A stretch of 64,000 nucleotides of DNA, from the NCBI RefSeq assembly GCF_039523175.1, contig NZ_BAAAEU010000006.1, positions 372,001-436,000 of the forward strand, read 5' to 3'. Positions 24,018 through 34,783 of the stretch are shown here, one piece after another. The notes below the pieces were generated by a model. That model did not search any database and had not been told where the DNA came from. It saw only the letters and a program-made list of their open reading frames with translations. The position numbers and the translations under genes were made by a program. This DNA comes from Dokdonella_A soli. Its GTDB lineage: Bacteria; Pseudomonadota; Gammaproteobacteria; Xanthomonadales; Rhodanobacteraceae. Position 1 is the first letter of the stretch, and every line of letters starts with the position of its first letter.

Positions 24018-24168
24018 TCGCTTGACAGCGGTCGCCGGGCCGCTCGCGTTTCTCTCTGCCGGTTGCGCCACCACCGCACTCTCGCCGCAGCGCGCCATGC
24101 GTTGGCCGCCGCCCTGCTGCACAATCGTCGGCGTCGCGTGCCGCGACGCTCGGACTCGGGAGGCAAGC

Positions 24169-24423
24169 GTGGACCTTACTGCACTCATTGTCTGGTTGAT
24201 TGTTGGTGCTGTCGCCGGCTGGCTGGCGGGGCAGATCGTCAAGGGGCATGGCTTCGGCCTGGTCGGCAACATCGTGGTCGGCATCGTCGGCGCGTTCATC
24301 GCCGGCTGGCTGCTGCCCAGCCTTGGATTGGGAATTTCCGGAATCCTCGGCAGCATCATTTATGCGGCAATCGGCGCGGTCATCCTGTTGTTCGTGATCG
24401 GTCTATTCAAGCGCGCTGCCTAG
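24169..24423 (+). CDS. GlsB/YeaQ/YmgE family stress-response membrane protein
   Basis: An 84-residue protein of three glycine-rich helices: ALIVWLIVGAVAGWLAGQIVKG, FGLVGNIVVGIVGAFIAGWLL and GILGSIIYAAIGAVILLFVIGL. The pattern is the transglycosylase-associated/GlsB family. GTG 24169 is chosen because GGGAGG stands five bases upstream. The gene ends with a strong terminator. Members are induced by stress in enteric bacteria, but their biochemical role is unknown. Confidence 0.88.
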   Translation: MDLTALIVWLIVGAVAGWLAGQIVKGHGFGLVGNIVVGIVGAFIAGWLLPSLGLGISGILGSIIYAAIGAVILLFVIGLFKRAA

Positions 24424-24447
24424 CGGGCTCAAATAGGGGAATTGAAG

Positions 24448-24476
24448 AGGGGCCGGATTCGATCCGGCCCCTTTTT
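24448..24476 (+). terminator. Rho-independent terminator
   Basis: A perfect stem AGGGGCCGGA / TCCGGCCCCT (24448-24457 and 24462-24471) with a four-base loop is followed by TTTTTG. It ends the GlsB-like transcript before acs. Confidence 0.92.
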
Positions 24477-24569
24477 GTTTGCGCACAGCGAGTGCGGTGG
24501 GCGCCTCCGACTCGCCGCGCGCGTGGCAAACTGCGCGACTCGTGCCACGCGTTTCGCCAAGGAGGATCC

Positions 24570-26510
<1,941 letters not shown>

Positions 26511-26614
26511 GCGGCGAGCGGTAACAGGCTAGCGCAATGGTCGGCGCATGTCTGCATGCCGCCTGAGTCGCGCCGCGCTTGACGACGCGCGCGTGTCGCG
26601 CCAAGCATGACGGC

Positions 26615-27286
26615 ATGGACGACTCCTCGATCGCCTGCTTCGATCCGCGCTCGGACGCGTCGCCGCTCGGCGACGACGAGGTCCACGTGTGGTTGTCCAC
26701 CGTCGCCGACGCCACGCCGCGCGCGCTGGCCGCCGCCGCGCGCGCCGTGCTGGAGCGCCTGCTGTGCGACTACGCGAACTGCAGCAACGTGCCGCCGCGC
26801 ATCGAGCGCGGGCCGCATGGCAAGCCGTTCGCGCCGGAGTTGCCGCAGCTCGAGTTCAACCTCAGCCACGCGGGCCGCCATGTGCTGCTCGCCTTCGCGC
26901 ACGGGCAGGCGCTGGGCATCGATCTGGAGGCCGAGCAGCGACGGCTCGCGCTGGGCGAGATCGCGCAGCGCTTCTTCGCGCCGGCCGAAGCGCGCGCGCT
27001 GGCGCGGTTGCCGCTGCCGCTGCAAAGGTCCGCATTCCTGCAGCTGTGGACGCGCAAGGAGGCCGTGCTGAAGGCGCTCGGCGTCGGCATCAGTTTCGGT
27101 CTGGATCGCGTGGAGTTCGTGCTCGACGAGACCGGCACCGCCGGTGCGCTGCGCGCGATCGCGCCCGAGGCCGGCAGCGTCGCGGAGTGGACGTTGCACC
27201 GCCTCGATCCCGCGCCCGGAATGCTCGGGGCACTGGCCTGGCGCGGTCCGGCGCGGCGCGTGCGCACGTTCGCGTTGCGCGCATGA
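26615..27286 (+). CDS. 4'-phosphopantetheinyl transferase, Sfp type
   Basis: A 223-residue enzyme that moves the phosphopantetheine arm of CoA onto a serine of carrier proteins. Typical motifs are RGPHGKPFAPE, FNLSHAGRHVLLAFA, GIDLEAEQRR with the Mg-binding Asp and Glu, and FLQLWTRKEAVLKALGVGI. ATG 26615 is chosen; a TTG further upstream would add 12 residues. The stop overlaps the ECF sigma gene as ATGA. No polyketide or peptide synthetase is in the window, so it may serve the fatty acid ACP or an unlinked pathway. Confidence 0.88.
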   Translation: MDDSSIACFDPRSDASPLGDDEVHVWLSTVADATPRALAAAARAVLERLLCDYANCSNVPPRIERGPHGKPFAPELPQLEFNLSHAGRHVLLAFAHGQALGIDLEAEQRRLALGEIAQRFFAPAEARALARLPLPLQRSAFLQLWTRKEAVLKALGVGISFGLDRVEFVLDETGTAGALRAIAPEAGSVAEWTLHRLDPAPGMLGALAWRGPARRVRTFALRA

Positions 27287-27924
27287 ACACGCGTACCTGC
27301 GACGATGGCAGACCCCGCGACGTCCTTGTGAAGGACATGGCGGACGGACAAACCCAACGCGTGAGTTCCGGATTTGGCCAGCCGCTGGACCGGGTCACGC
27401 TGGAGCGTGCCCGGCGCGGTGAGATGGCGGCCTACGCGGCGATCTACGAGCGGTTCGGCGGTGCGTGCTACAACCTCGCACTGCGCGTGCTCGGCGAGCC
27501 GGCCGCCGCGGAGGACATCGTGCAGGAGGTGTTCCTGAAGATGTTCGGCAGCCTGCGCGGCTTCCGCGGCGACGCGCCGTTCGGTGCGTGGCTGAAGCGG
27601 ATGACCGCGAACGCGACGATCGATGCGGTGCGCGCCGGCCAGCGTTTTCGCGAGGACGACCCGGATGCGTTGTTCGAGTCAATGCCTGCGCTGGCAGCAG
27701 ATGCCGAGGATCGCGCCGATGCATGGTCGCTGCTGATGCGATTGCCGCAGCGCGCGCGCGCGGTGGTGATCCTGCACGAGGTCGAAGGTTATACCCACAA
27801 GGAACTCGCGGAGTTGTTCGGACAGACCGAGAGTTATTCGAAATCGATTCTGGCGCGCGCGCTGAAGCGGCTCAATGATGCCGCGCAGCCGGCCAGTTCG
27901 AAGGAGGCGGTACGTGATGCGTGA
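27283..27924 (+). CDS. ECF-family RNA polymerase sigma factor
   Basis: A 213-residue sigma factor with region 2 (YAAIYERFGGACYNLALRVLG, EDIVQEVFLKMFGSLRGFRG, FGAWLKRMTANATIDAVRAG) and region 4 (LPQRARAVVILHEVEGYTHKELAELFGQTESYSKSILARAL). The first 35 or so residues are not part of the fold, so the true start may be ATG 27337. The gene overlaps the PPTase upstream and the anti-sigma-like gene downstream, giving an operon that ends with a PDZ protein. This layout suggests envelope stress control. Confidence 0.9.
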   Translation: MNTRTCDDGRPRDVLVKDMADGQTQRVSSGFGQPLDRVTLERARRGEMAAYAAIYERFGGACYNLALRVLGEPAAAEDIVQEVFLKMFGSLRGFRGDAPFGAWLKRMTANATIDAVRAGQRFREDDPDALFESMPALAADAEDRADAWSLLMRLPQRARAVVILHEVEGYTHKELAELFGQTESYSKSILARALKRLNDAAQPASSKEAVRDA

Positions 27925-28393
27925 CAATCCCATCCAGACCGCGCGCGGCAACGTTGATTTGCAGCGGCTGCCGGTGTTCGCGCCGGATCCGGCGCTGTGG
28001 CCACGCGTGGCCGCGTTGCAGCAGCGGCACCTGCGCGCGCAGCGTTGGCGTCATGGCGGTTTTGCGCTGGCCGCGGCCGCGGCCGTGTGCGCGGCGGTGA
28101 TCGGCTTGCCGCGTCCACAGCCATCGCTGCAGCAGGAATTGGCGGCGGGACAACGCGAGTCGCAGGTGCTCGAAAGCGAATGGCAGCGCCTGGCCAGTCC
28201 GGCCCGACCCGATGTGGCCGGAATGATGCGCGTGCGCCTGATCGATGCGGCATTGCAGTCCGCGTACGACCGCGGCGCCGGCGCGAATGAACTGGCGCCG
28301 CTCTGGCGGCAGCGCAACCAGGCGCTGCGCGGGCTGATCGCAACACTCCATGACACGAACACAACCGATGCGCTGGCCGTCACGCGCATTTGA
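27917..28393 (+). CDS. Probable anti-sigma factor, single-pass membrane protein
   Basis: A 158-residue protein with a cytoplasmic N-terminus of about 50 residues, one membrane helix (GGFALAAAAAVCAAVIGL, near 48-65) and a periplasmic helical domain rich in Gln, Glu and Arg. It overlaps the sigma gene by eight bases, with GGAGG upstream. No known anti-sigma motif is obvious; the call rests on topology and position. The periplasmic part could be a heavy-metal or peptide sensor of the LTXXQ-like coiled kind. Confidence 0.65.
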   Translation: MRDNPIQTARGNVDLQRLPVFAPDPALWPRVAALQQRHLRAQRWRHGGFALAAAAAVCAAVIGLPRPQPSLQQELAAGQRESQVLESEWQRLASPARPDVAGMMRVRLIDAALQSAYDRGAGANELAPLWRQRNQALRGLIATLHDTNTTDALAVTRI

Positions 28394-28413
28394 CCGCTGA
28401 AGAGGTGATTGAG

Positions 28414-29436
28414 ATGACCAACGGATTCAACCGGCCCGCATTGCGCCGGACCCTGCTCGCCGCGGCGTTCGCCGCTTCACTCGCGACGCTTGGCACCGCG
28501 CAGGCCGACGACACAGCGACGAGCGCGACGGTGCGCGTCAGGTCGGGCGCGAGCCTCACCGTAGAGCAGCGCGTGAGCGAGGAACTGCGCGCGGTCATGA
28601 CCGAACTGATCGAGACCGGCGCCTTCGGCGATCAGTCGCCGCAGCGGATTGCGCTCGACGTCGACACACCCGCGCAACGTGTCAGCAATCTGGGTGTGCT
28701 CGTGGACAGTGCGCGTGACGCGCATGACGGACTGCGCGTACTCGCGGTCACGCCGGGTGGCGGCGGCGAACGCATGGGTCTGCGGGCGGGCGACGTGCTG
28801 GTCGCGGTGAACGGCACGTCGCTGGCAGGCGCCGGCGGAGCGGCGGCGAGCTTGCGGCAGACGGTCGACAGCCTGCCGAACGGCGGCGCGCTGGCATTCG
28901 ACGTGCGTCGTGACGGTCGCGCGCAGAAGGTTTCCGGAGCGCTGTCCAGCGTCTATCTTCCGGCGATGCATCTGACCATCGGCAACGGAAAACAGCTCGC
29001 ATCGAACGCAGGCGCGACGACAGCCGCGGCGCTCGCACCGGCGACGGCCGCGGCGACTTCTTCGGCGGAGCAAGGCTGCGGGCGGATCAGCGATTACGAC
29101 ATCGCGCCGCGCCAGCAGCAGCTTCACGCGGCGAAGATCATGAGCATCGATGGAGTGACGCCCGGGCCGAGCGGAACGAAGGCCTATCGCGTCGCTGCCG
29201 GTATGCACACGCTGAAAGTCGCCGAGCGCATCGAGAACAGCTATCTGAGCTTCAACGACCGCGAGCGCAACGCCGCGCTCGCCAGCGAGCGCTACAAGAC
29301 GCTGACCGTCGATGTGGCTCCGGACACCACGACGTTGATTGCGGCGCATCTCAACGAGGACAAGCGCAGCGAGTGGCAGGGCGGCGCGTATTGGAATCCG
29401 GTCGCATGGAAGCAGAGCGCGGAGGCTTGCCGCTGA
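28414..29436 (+). CDS. Secreted PDZ-domain protein
   Basis: A 340-residue protein with a signal peptide (RRTLLAAAFAASLATLGTAQA before DDTAT) and a PDZ domain near 90-170 (GLRVLAVTPGGGGERMGLRAGDVLVAVNGTSL). The C-terminal third (DYDIAPRQQQLHAAKIMSIDG, YRVAAGMHTLKVAERI) resembles small periplasmic domains that extend beta-rich proteins. No protease catalytic triad is seen, so it is probably a binding or sensing protein. Its position after the ECF sigma and anti-sigma genes suggests that it takes part in, or is regulated by, that envelope response. Confidence 0.75.
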   Translation: MTNGFNRPALRRTLLAAAFAASLATLGTAQADDTATSATVRVRSGASLTVEQRVSEELRAVMTELIETGAFGDQSPQRIALDVDTPAQRVSNLGVLVDSARDAHDGLRVLAVTPGGGGERMGLRAGDVLVAVNGTSLAGAGGAAASLRQTVDSLPNGGALAFDVRRDGRAQKVSGALSSVYLPAMHLTIGNGKQLASNAGATTAAALAPATAAATSSAEQGCGRISDYDIAPRQQQLHAAKIMSIDGVTPGPSGTKAYRVAAGMHTLKVAERIENSYLSFNDRERNAALASERYKTLTVDVAPDTTTLIAAHLNEDKRSEWQGGAYWNPVAWKQSAEACR

Positions 29437-29570
29437 ACCCGCGTGCTCGCGCGGCGACCTCTCGCTGAGGCGCCGTTGCGGGTATCGCGTGGACGCGATT
29501 CCGAGCGATCGCGGTTTCGGCGTTGTGCCCTGCGCACCTATACTCGGTGTTCCGTTGCCGAGGTCGCGCG

Positions 29571-30323
29571 ATGACCGCTCTCAGCGTGAACATCAACAAG
29601 ATCGCCGTGCTGCGTAATTCGCGCGGCCATGAGCAGCCTGATCCGGTTGTCGCTGCGCGCGTCGCGATCGAGGCCGGTTGCCAGGGCATCACCGTGCATC
29701 CGCGTCCGGACCAGCGCCATATCCGTGTCGACGATGTCGCGCGCGTCGCTGCGATCCTCGGCCATGTCGAATACAACATCGAGGGCAATCCGTTCGCGCC
29801 GACGCGCGGCACCTACCCCGGCTACCTCGCGCTCGTGCGCACCGCGCAACCGGCGCAGGCAACGTTGGTCCCCGATGGCGACGCGCAAATCACGTCCGAT
29901 CACGGCTTCGATCTCGGCCGCGACGCGACTCTTCTGCAGCCGCTGGTGCACGAACTGAAATCGACCGGCTGCCGGGTCAGCCTGTTCGTCGACGCCGGCA
30001 CGAGCGCGGCGGATCTGGAACGCGCTGCGAAGATCGGCGCCGACCGCATCGAGATCTATACCGAGCCGTACGCGAGAGCCTACGCGAACGGCGATTACGG
30101 CCGCGAGCTCGAGGCCTGCGTGCACACCGCCGAAAGCGCGCGTGCCTGCGGTCTCGGCGTGAACGCCGGCCACGACCTGAACCAGCGCAACCTCGGTGCG
30201 CTCAAGCGTGCGATCCCGTTCCTGGCGGAAGTGTCGATCGGGCATGCGTTGATCGGCGAGGCGCTCTACGAGGGTCTCGCGATCACCGTGCGCAACTACC
30301 TCGAGATTCTTGCTTCGTCCTGA
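29571..30323 (+). CDS. pdxJ: Pyridoxine 5'-phosphate synthase
   Basis: A 250-residue TIM-barrel enzyme that makes pyridoxine 5'-phosphate from 3-amino-2-oxopropyl phosphate and deoxyxylulose phosphate. Conserved blocks are LSVNINKIAVLRNSRG, CQGITVHPRPDQRHI, YNIEGNPF, VSLFVDAG, RIEIYTEPYA, LGVNAGHDLNQRNL and SIGHALIGEAL. Its convergence with the exbD genes 42 bases away is the order known from Xanthomonas. Confidence 0.97.
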   Translation: MTALSVNINKIAVLRNSRGHEQPDPVVAARVAIEAGCQGITVHPRPDQRHIRVDDVARVAAILGHVEYNIEGNPFAPTRGTYPGYLALVRTAQPAQATLVPDGDAQITSDHGFDLGRDATLLQPLVHELKSTGCRVSLFVDAGTSAADLERAAKIGADRIEIYTEPYARAYANGDYGRELEACVHTAESARACGLGVNAGHDLNQRNLGALKRAIPFLAEVSIGHALIGEALYEGLAITVRNYLEILASS

Positions 30324-30364
30324 ATCGCAGTGGCGTCGACCGCTGGAAGGTTCAGGATCCGAGG

Positions 30365-30769
30365 CTAATCGGAACGCGTACCCTCGACGCGGATCGCCGT
30401 CATGCCGCTCGCCTGCGCCAATGCAAGCACACCGGCAACATGATCGTAGTGCGTATCGGCTGCCGGCCGGATCGCAAGCAGCGGCGGAGCCTCGCCCTTC
30501 GCTACGCTCTCGAGCACCGCCGCGAGCTGCGCGCGGTTGATCGGCGCGCCGCCCAGATAGAGTTCGCCGGTCGACTGGATCGAGAGTGCCAGCGTTTGCG
30601 GCGTGACCGTGCCGCCCGAGGCGGCAAGCGGAAGCGGAATCCGATGTGTCGCCAGCTGCGCCGTAAGCATGAAGATCATGAGCAGGACGAGCATCACGTC
30701 GATCAGCGGGGTCACGTTGATCTCGGCTTGCGCCGTCGACGCGGGGACACGCAACGGGTGAGCGGTCAT
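30365..30769 (-). CDS. exbD: ExbD/TolR-family biopolymer transport protein (second copy)
   Basis: A 134-residue protein with one N-terminal membrane helix (INVTPLIDVMLVLLMIFMLTAQL) and a periplasmic domain ending AQASGMTAIRVEGT. The conserved Asp of the helix (PLIDVML), which carries protons in ExbD, is present. It is the last gene of tonB-exbB-exbD-exbD and differs clearly from the other ExbD. In Xanthomonas the second ExbD is dispensable for iron uptake but needed for plant-related functions, as I recall. Confidence 0.92.
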   Translation of the reverse strand: MTAHPLRVPASTAQAEINVTPLIDVMLVLLMIFMLTAQLATHRIPLPLAASGGTVTPQTLALSIQSTGELYLGGAPINRAQLAAVLESVAKGEAPPLLAIRPAADTHYDHVAGVLALAQASGMTAIRVEGTRSD

Positions 30770-30921
30770 CGCCTATCTCCTCTGGTCCTCGGAGTGCGGC
30801 ACCAGCGTACGCCTGGCTTCGGCGTTTCGGCAAATCGGCGATAAATCCGCAATCGGCAAATGAAAACGGCGCTGCGTTTCCGCAGCTCCGTTCGTGTCGT
30901 TCCCTTGCCGGATTGGCGCCG

Positions 30922-31338
30922 CTACTGGCCGCCCTGTCCGGTGGTCATGAAGCCGAGCTTGACCATGCCGGCTGCCTTCGCCTCGGCCATGACCGTGGCG
31001 ATCTTCTGCCACTGCGTCGGCTTGTCGGCGCGGATCTGCAGCTCCGGCTGCGGGCTCTTCTGCGCGGCGACGCGCAGCTGCGCCTGAAGGATCGCATCGG
31101 TCACCGGCTCGTCGTTCCAGAACAGGTCGCCGTTTTCCTTGATCGCGAGATCGATCGGCTCCGGTGGATTGGTGTCGATCGTGTTCGGATTCGCCTGCGG
31201 CAGGTCGATGCGGATCTTGTGCGACATCAGCGGCGCCGTGATCATGAAGATAATCAGCAGCACCAGCATTACGTCGACGAGCGGCGTGACGTTGATTTCC
31301 GCCATCGGACCGCCGCCACCACCTGTGGTCATTGCCAT
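30922..31338 (-). CDS. exbD: ExbD-family biopolymer transport protein
   Basis: A 138-residue protein with the helix INVTPLVDVMLVLLIIFMITAPL, including the proton-carrying Asp, and a periplasmic domain (IRADKPTQWQKIATVMAEAKAAGMVKLGFMT). An N-terminal Gly run (TTGGGGGP) is a short low-complexity segment. It lies three bases from the exbB stop, so the two are coupled. It works with ExbB to pass the proton-motive force to TonB. Confidence 0.94.
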   Translation of the reverse strand: MAMTTGGGGGPMAEINVTPLVDVMLVLLIIFMITAPLMSHKIRIDLPQANPNTIDTNPPEPIDLAIKENGDLFWNDEPVTDAILQAQLRVAAQKSPQPELQIRADKPTQWQKIATVMAEAKAAGMVKLGFMTTGQGGQ

Positions 31339-31341
31339 GGC

Positions 31342-32136
31342 TTACTTCCTCGCGGCGACCGGCGCGACGCCCGCTTCGACGCGCGAACCGGTTGCAAAGA
31401 AATCGTGCAGGTCGTGCGCGAATTCATCGAACTTGGCGTAGATCACGCGGTTCTGGCGCACGAAGAAGTTGTACGCAAGCACCGCCGGGATCGCGACGAA
31501 CAGACCGAACGCGGTCATGATCAGCGCCTCACCGACCGGACCGGCCACCGCTTCCATCGAGGCGTTGCCCGACGCGGCGATCTTGATCAGCGCGTGGTAG
31601 ATGCCCCAGACGGTACCGAGCAGGCCGACGAACGGAGCCGACGAGCCGACCGTAGCGAGCACGGTCATGCCGCCTTCCAGACGCAGGCTCTCGCGGGCCA
31701 CGGCCTGGCGCAGCGCGCGGTCGATGAACTCCGAGCGGTTCAGCGCCTCGACGAGACGGCTGCCTTCGTTGCGCTGGTGGTGGGCCGCGGCGGACGCGCA
31801 ATCGAGCGCGATCTTCGAGAACGGTTCGCCCTTCGGCTGGTCCTCGAGGAAGCGCACCGCGTCCTGCGCGGACGGCGTGTCCCAGAACGTGTGGATCACC
31901 TTCTCCATGCGCGCACGGATCATGCCGTTGCGCAGCATGTTGGCGACCACGAAGTAGATCGACGAGATCGACATCACGCACAGCGTGATAAAGACGATCC
32001 AGCCCAGAAGGTCGAAGTTCTGGATCAGGTCGTGGAAACCCATCTGGCTCATGGCCGCGGCATTGCTGCCGCCGCCTGGCGCGGGAACGACAGCAGGCTG
32101 AGCCGCTGCGGGGGTCTGAGAGGCATCTTGCTGCAT
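31342..32136 (-). CDS. exbB: ExbB/TolQ-family proton channel protein
   Basis: A 264-residue protein with a periplasmic Ala/Pro-rich N-terminus and three membrane helices: LLGWIVFITLCVMSISSIYF (near 45), ATVGSSAPFVGLLGTVWGIYHAL (near 165) and ALIMTAFGLFVAIPAVLAYNFF (near 205). GSSAPFVGLLGTVWGI and FGLFVAIPAV are the family signatures. It forms the pentameric channel around ExbD and energises TonB-dependent uptake. Confidence 0.95.
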   Translation of the reverse strand: MQQDASQTPAAAQPAVVPAPGGGSNAAAMSQMGFHDLIQNFDLLGWIVFITLCVMSISSIYFVVANMLRNGMIRARMEKVIHTFWDTPSAQDAVRFLEDQPKGEPFSKIALDCASAAAHHQRNEGSRLVEALNRSEFIDRALRQAVARESLRLEGGMTVLATVGSSAPFVGLLGTVWGIYHALIKIAASGNASMEAVAGPVGEALIMTAFGLFVAIPAVLAYNFFVRQNRVIYAKFDEFAHDLHDFFATGSRVEAGVAPVAARK

Positions 32137-32145
32137 GGCGCTACC

Positions 32146-32802
<657 letters not shown>

Positions 32803-33087
32803 CAGTGTTGACCAACGAGAATGTGTCTGTGCGGCCGTTCGGCGACGCGTTCGTTCCGGCCCCAGCTACAACCCGGAAGCGCGAGAGCTGATCACGGTAC
32901 AACACCCGATGCCCCTACGACAAGCGGTTGAACCGTGCGACCGTCATGTGATTGTGGAGTTGCGTTTCGTATTGCCCTTGGATTTGTTCGGCGCCGGACT
33001 GCCGGGGACGCGTCCAAGGCGTGTCACAGGCGCATCGCAGCCAGGAATGCGGTGCGCCCGTGACCGGGATCCAGCTTCGGATCCGGA

Positions 33088-34374
33088 CTACTTCTTCTTC
33101 TTGGCGGCTTTCTGGATCTTCACACCGGTCTTGGCCGCCTTCAGGCGCTGCTCGGCCATTGTTCTGGTGCTCGGATATCCCGCTGACTTCTGCCAATCGG
33201 TCTTCGCGGCTGCCGTCTGGTCGAGGTCATTCTCGGCGTCGCCACGCAGCAGGTAGGCTTCACCTTCCTGGCGCAGCCCACCCTTCGAAATCGCGTGGTT
33301 CAGCGCGTCGATGGCGTCCTTGGACTTGTTCGAATAGAACAGCAGGTAGCCGAGCTGGTAGTCGACATTGCCGTCTTTCGCCAACGGAGATGCCTTCGAA
33401 TAACCCTCGATAGCGCAAGAATCGTCTTCCGCCTGCGTGCAGACGTCGCCCTGCAGTTTGTAGGTGTCATACGACGGCTGGATCGCACCCTTGGCGAAGC
33501 CCTCCTTCATCGTCGCAGCGGCGTCCTTCGGCTTTTCCGCCGAGGCGTACAGCTTGGCGAGTTGGACGTAGTCTTCGCTGGTCGTGACCAAGCCCTGGCT
33601 CTTCGCCTTCGCCATCAGGTCCAGGGCCTGCTGCGGCTTGTCACCCTGGATGTAGATCGTGGCGAGCTGGTTGACCAGCTTCTTGTCGTTCGGATTCTTG
33701 GCCAGCTGCTGCTGGACGAGCTGGGCCGCGTTGTCGTACTGGTTCAGCTCGAAATAGCTGGCCATCAGGATCTGCGTCCAGCTGTCGTTCGGCTTGTCGG
33801 TCATCGACACCGCTTTTTTCATCGTGTCGACGGCGGGCTGGTACTGGTCCGTGCGGTAGTACGCGTTCGCCTTCAACGCGAGTTCGTCGGCGGTCTGCTT
33901 GCCGGTCAGTTTTTCCCACTGGTCGAGCGTTGCCAGCGAATCCTTGTACTTCTCGTCCTGCAGCTGCAGTTGCGCGATCGTGTACAGCACCTGGAAGTGC
34001 TGGGCATTGGCGAGACCGTCAATCTCGAGCGCCTTCTTGTATTCGGCGATCGCCTGGTCGCTCTTGTCCTGGTCGTAGTAGATCTGACCCTGCAGCTGGT
34101 GCGCGAACGACTGCGCGTACTTGCTGGCCTTGTCGTTGGCGATCACCTTCGCGACCAGCGGCTGCGCGTCCGCCGACTTGTTCTCGTTGACCAGGTCCGC
34201 AGCCTTGTTCAGGTCGCGCTGGTCGCCCGCGGACATGTCGAGCTTGGGTTCCTGGCGCGTCGCGTTCGGATACTGGTTCTCGGCCTTCTTGGGGTCTTTC
34301 GCGATCGCTGCGCCTGCCAGCAGCAGGCCGGTTGCGCAAATCGCCGCGAGGAGCCATTTCGAGAGTTTCATCAT
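33088..34374 (-). CDS. TPR-repeat secreted protein next to tonB
   Basis: A 428-residue protein with a signal peptide (KLSKWLLAAICATGLLLAGAAIA before KDPKKAENQ) and TPR-like repeats across residues 60-400, for example YAQSFAHQLQGQIYYDQDKSDQAIAEYKKALEIDG and YLLRGDAENDLDQTAAAKTDW. A basic Lys/Ala tail (KTGVKIQKAAKKKK) ends it. ATG 34374 is chosen since AAGG stands five bases upstream. Its location between gyrB and tonB is conserved in Xanthomonadales. It is probably a periplasmic scaffold; the partner is unknown. Confidence 0.87.
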   Translation of the reverse strand: MMKLSKWLLAAICATGLLLAGAAIAKDPKKAENQYPNATRQEPKLDMSAGDQRDLNKAADLVNENKSADAQPLVAKVIANDKASKYAQSFAHQLQGQIYYDQDKSDQAIAEYKKALEIDGLANAQHFQVLYTIAQLQLQDEKYKDSLATLDQWEKLTGKQTADELALKANAYYRTDQYQPAVDTMKKAVSMTDKPNDSWTQILMASYFELNQYDNAAQLVQQQLAKNPNDKKLVNQLATIYIQGDKPQQALDLMAKAKSQGLVTTSEDYVQLAKLYASAEKPKDAAATMKEGFAKGAIQPSYDTYKLQGDVCTQAEDDSCAIEGYSKASPLAKDGNVDYQLGYLLFYSNKSKDAIDALNHAISKGGLRQEGEAYLLRGDAENDLDQTAAAKTDWQKSAGYPSTRTMAEQRLKAAKTGVKIQKAAKKKK

Positions 34375-34783
34375 GATCACCTTGTCCGTACCTACGAAGG
34401 CCGTCGCAGATCACCACAAGCGACGGAAAAAGCGGGGCGGTGAGGTTAACGCCGTGCGAATGAACTGCACAAGCGCGCGCCCGGCCTTTCGATGTTGCGC
34501 CGCAACACGGTCGGCTTCATGTGCATTTATTTACTTCTGCAGAATTGCGCCCGGGAGCGTCCGCAGCGACCTGCAACGAGGCCGCGTGCGCACTCGGTCG
34601 TCGAGCTTGGCGACCTGCTGCGCGTTCTTTTCGATGAACTCGCGGCGTGGGCGAAGCGGCGCGCTTGCGAGTCATTGGCTCGCGCGCCACCGAGCGCCGA
34701 AAGCAGGAGCCCGGGGCCGGCCGGCCTGGTGAGGCCAGGACGGCCGAACCTGGCAGCGACTCGAACCGCGCCGCGCCGCGCGC
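34375..34783. other. Intergenic region between gyrB and TPR gene, with gyrB-tail remnant
   Basis: No intact gene is seen in about 410 bases. AT-richer DNA at 34440-34550 (CATTTATTTACTTCTGCAG) could carry the promoter of the TPR gene. The region 34598-34650 resembles the 3' end of gyrB and is listed separately. A GC-rich inverted stretch near 34711-34745 (CCGGGGCCGGCCGGCC, CCTGGTGAGGCCAGG) may form a hairpin that ends gyrB transcription. Confidence 0.45.
34598..34650 (-). pseudogene. Decayed duplicate of the gyrB 3' end
   Basis: Read on the minus strand this segment gives PRREFIEKNAQQVAKLDD, against PRRAFIEQNALRVANLDV at the true end of GyrB (12 of 18 residues identical). It lies about 134 bases after the gyrB stop, has no start codon of its own, an in-frame TGA shortly upstream, and runs into an unrelated Arg-rich tail. 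A partial duplication of the gyrB tail, or the leftover of an older end displaced by an insertion, both fit. Confidence 0.55.

Noticed and set aside
33055..33087. GTGACCGGGATCCAGC near the TPR gene as a full repeat copy
   Set aside because: Only a short piece of the GTCATCCCGGC-type repeat is present and no inverted arm was found.
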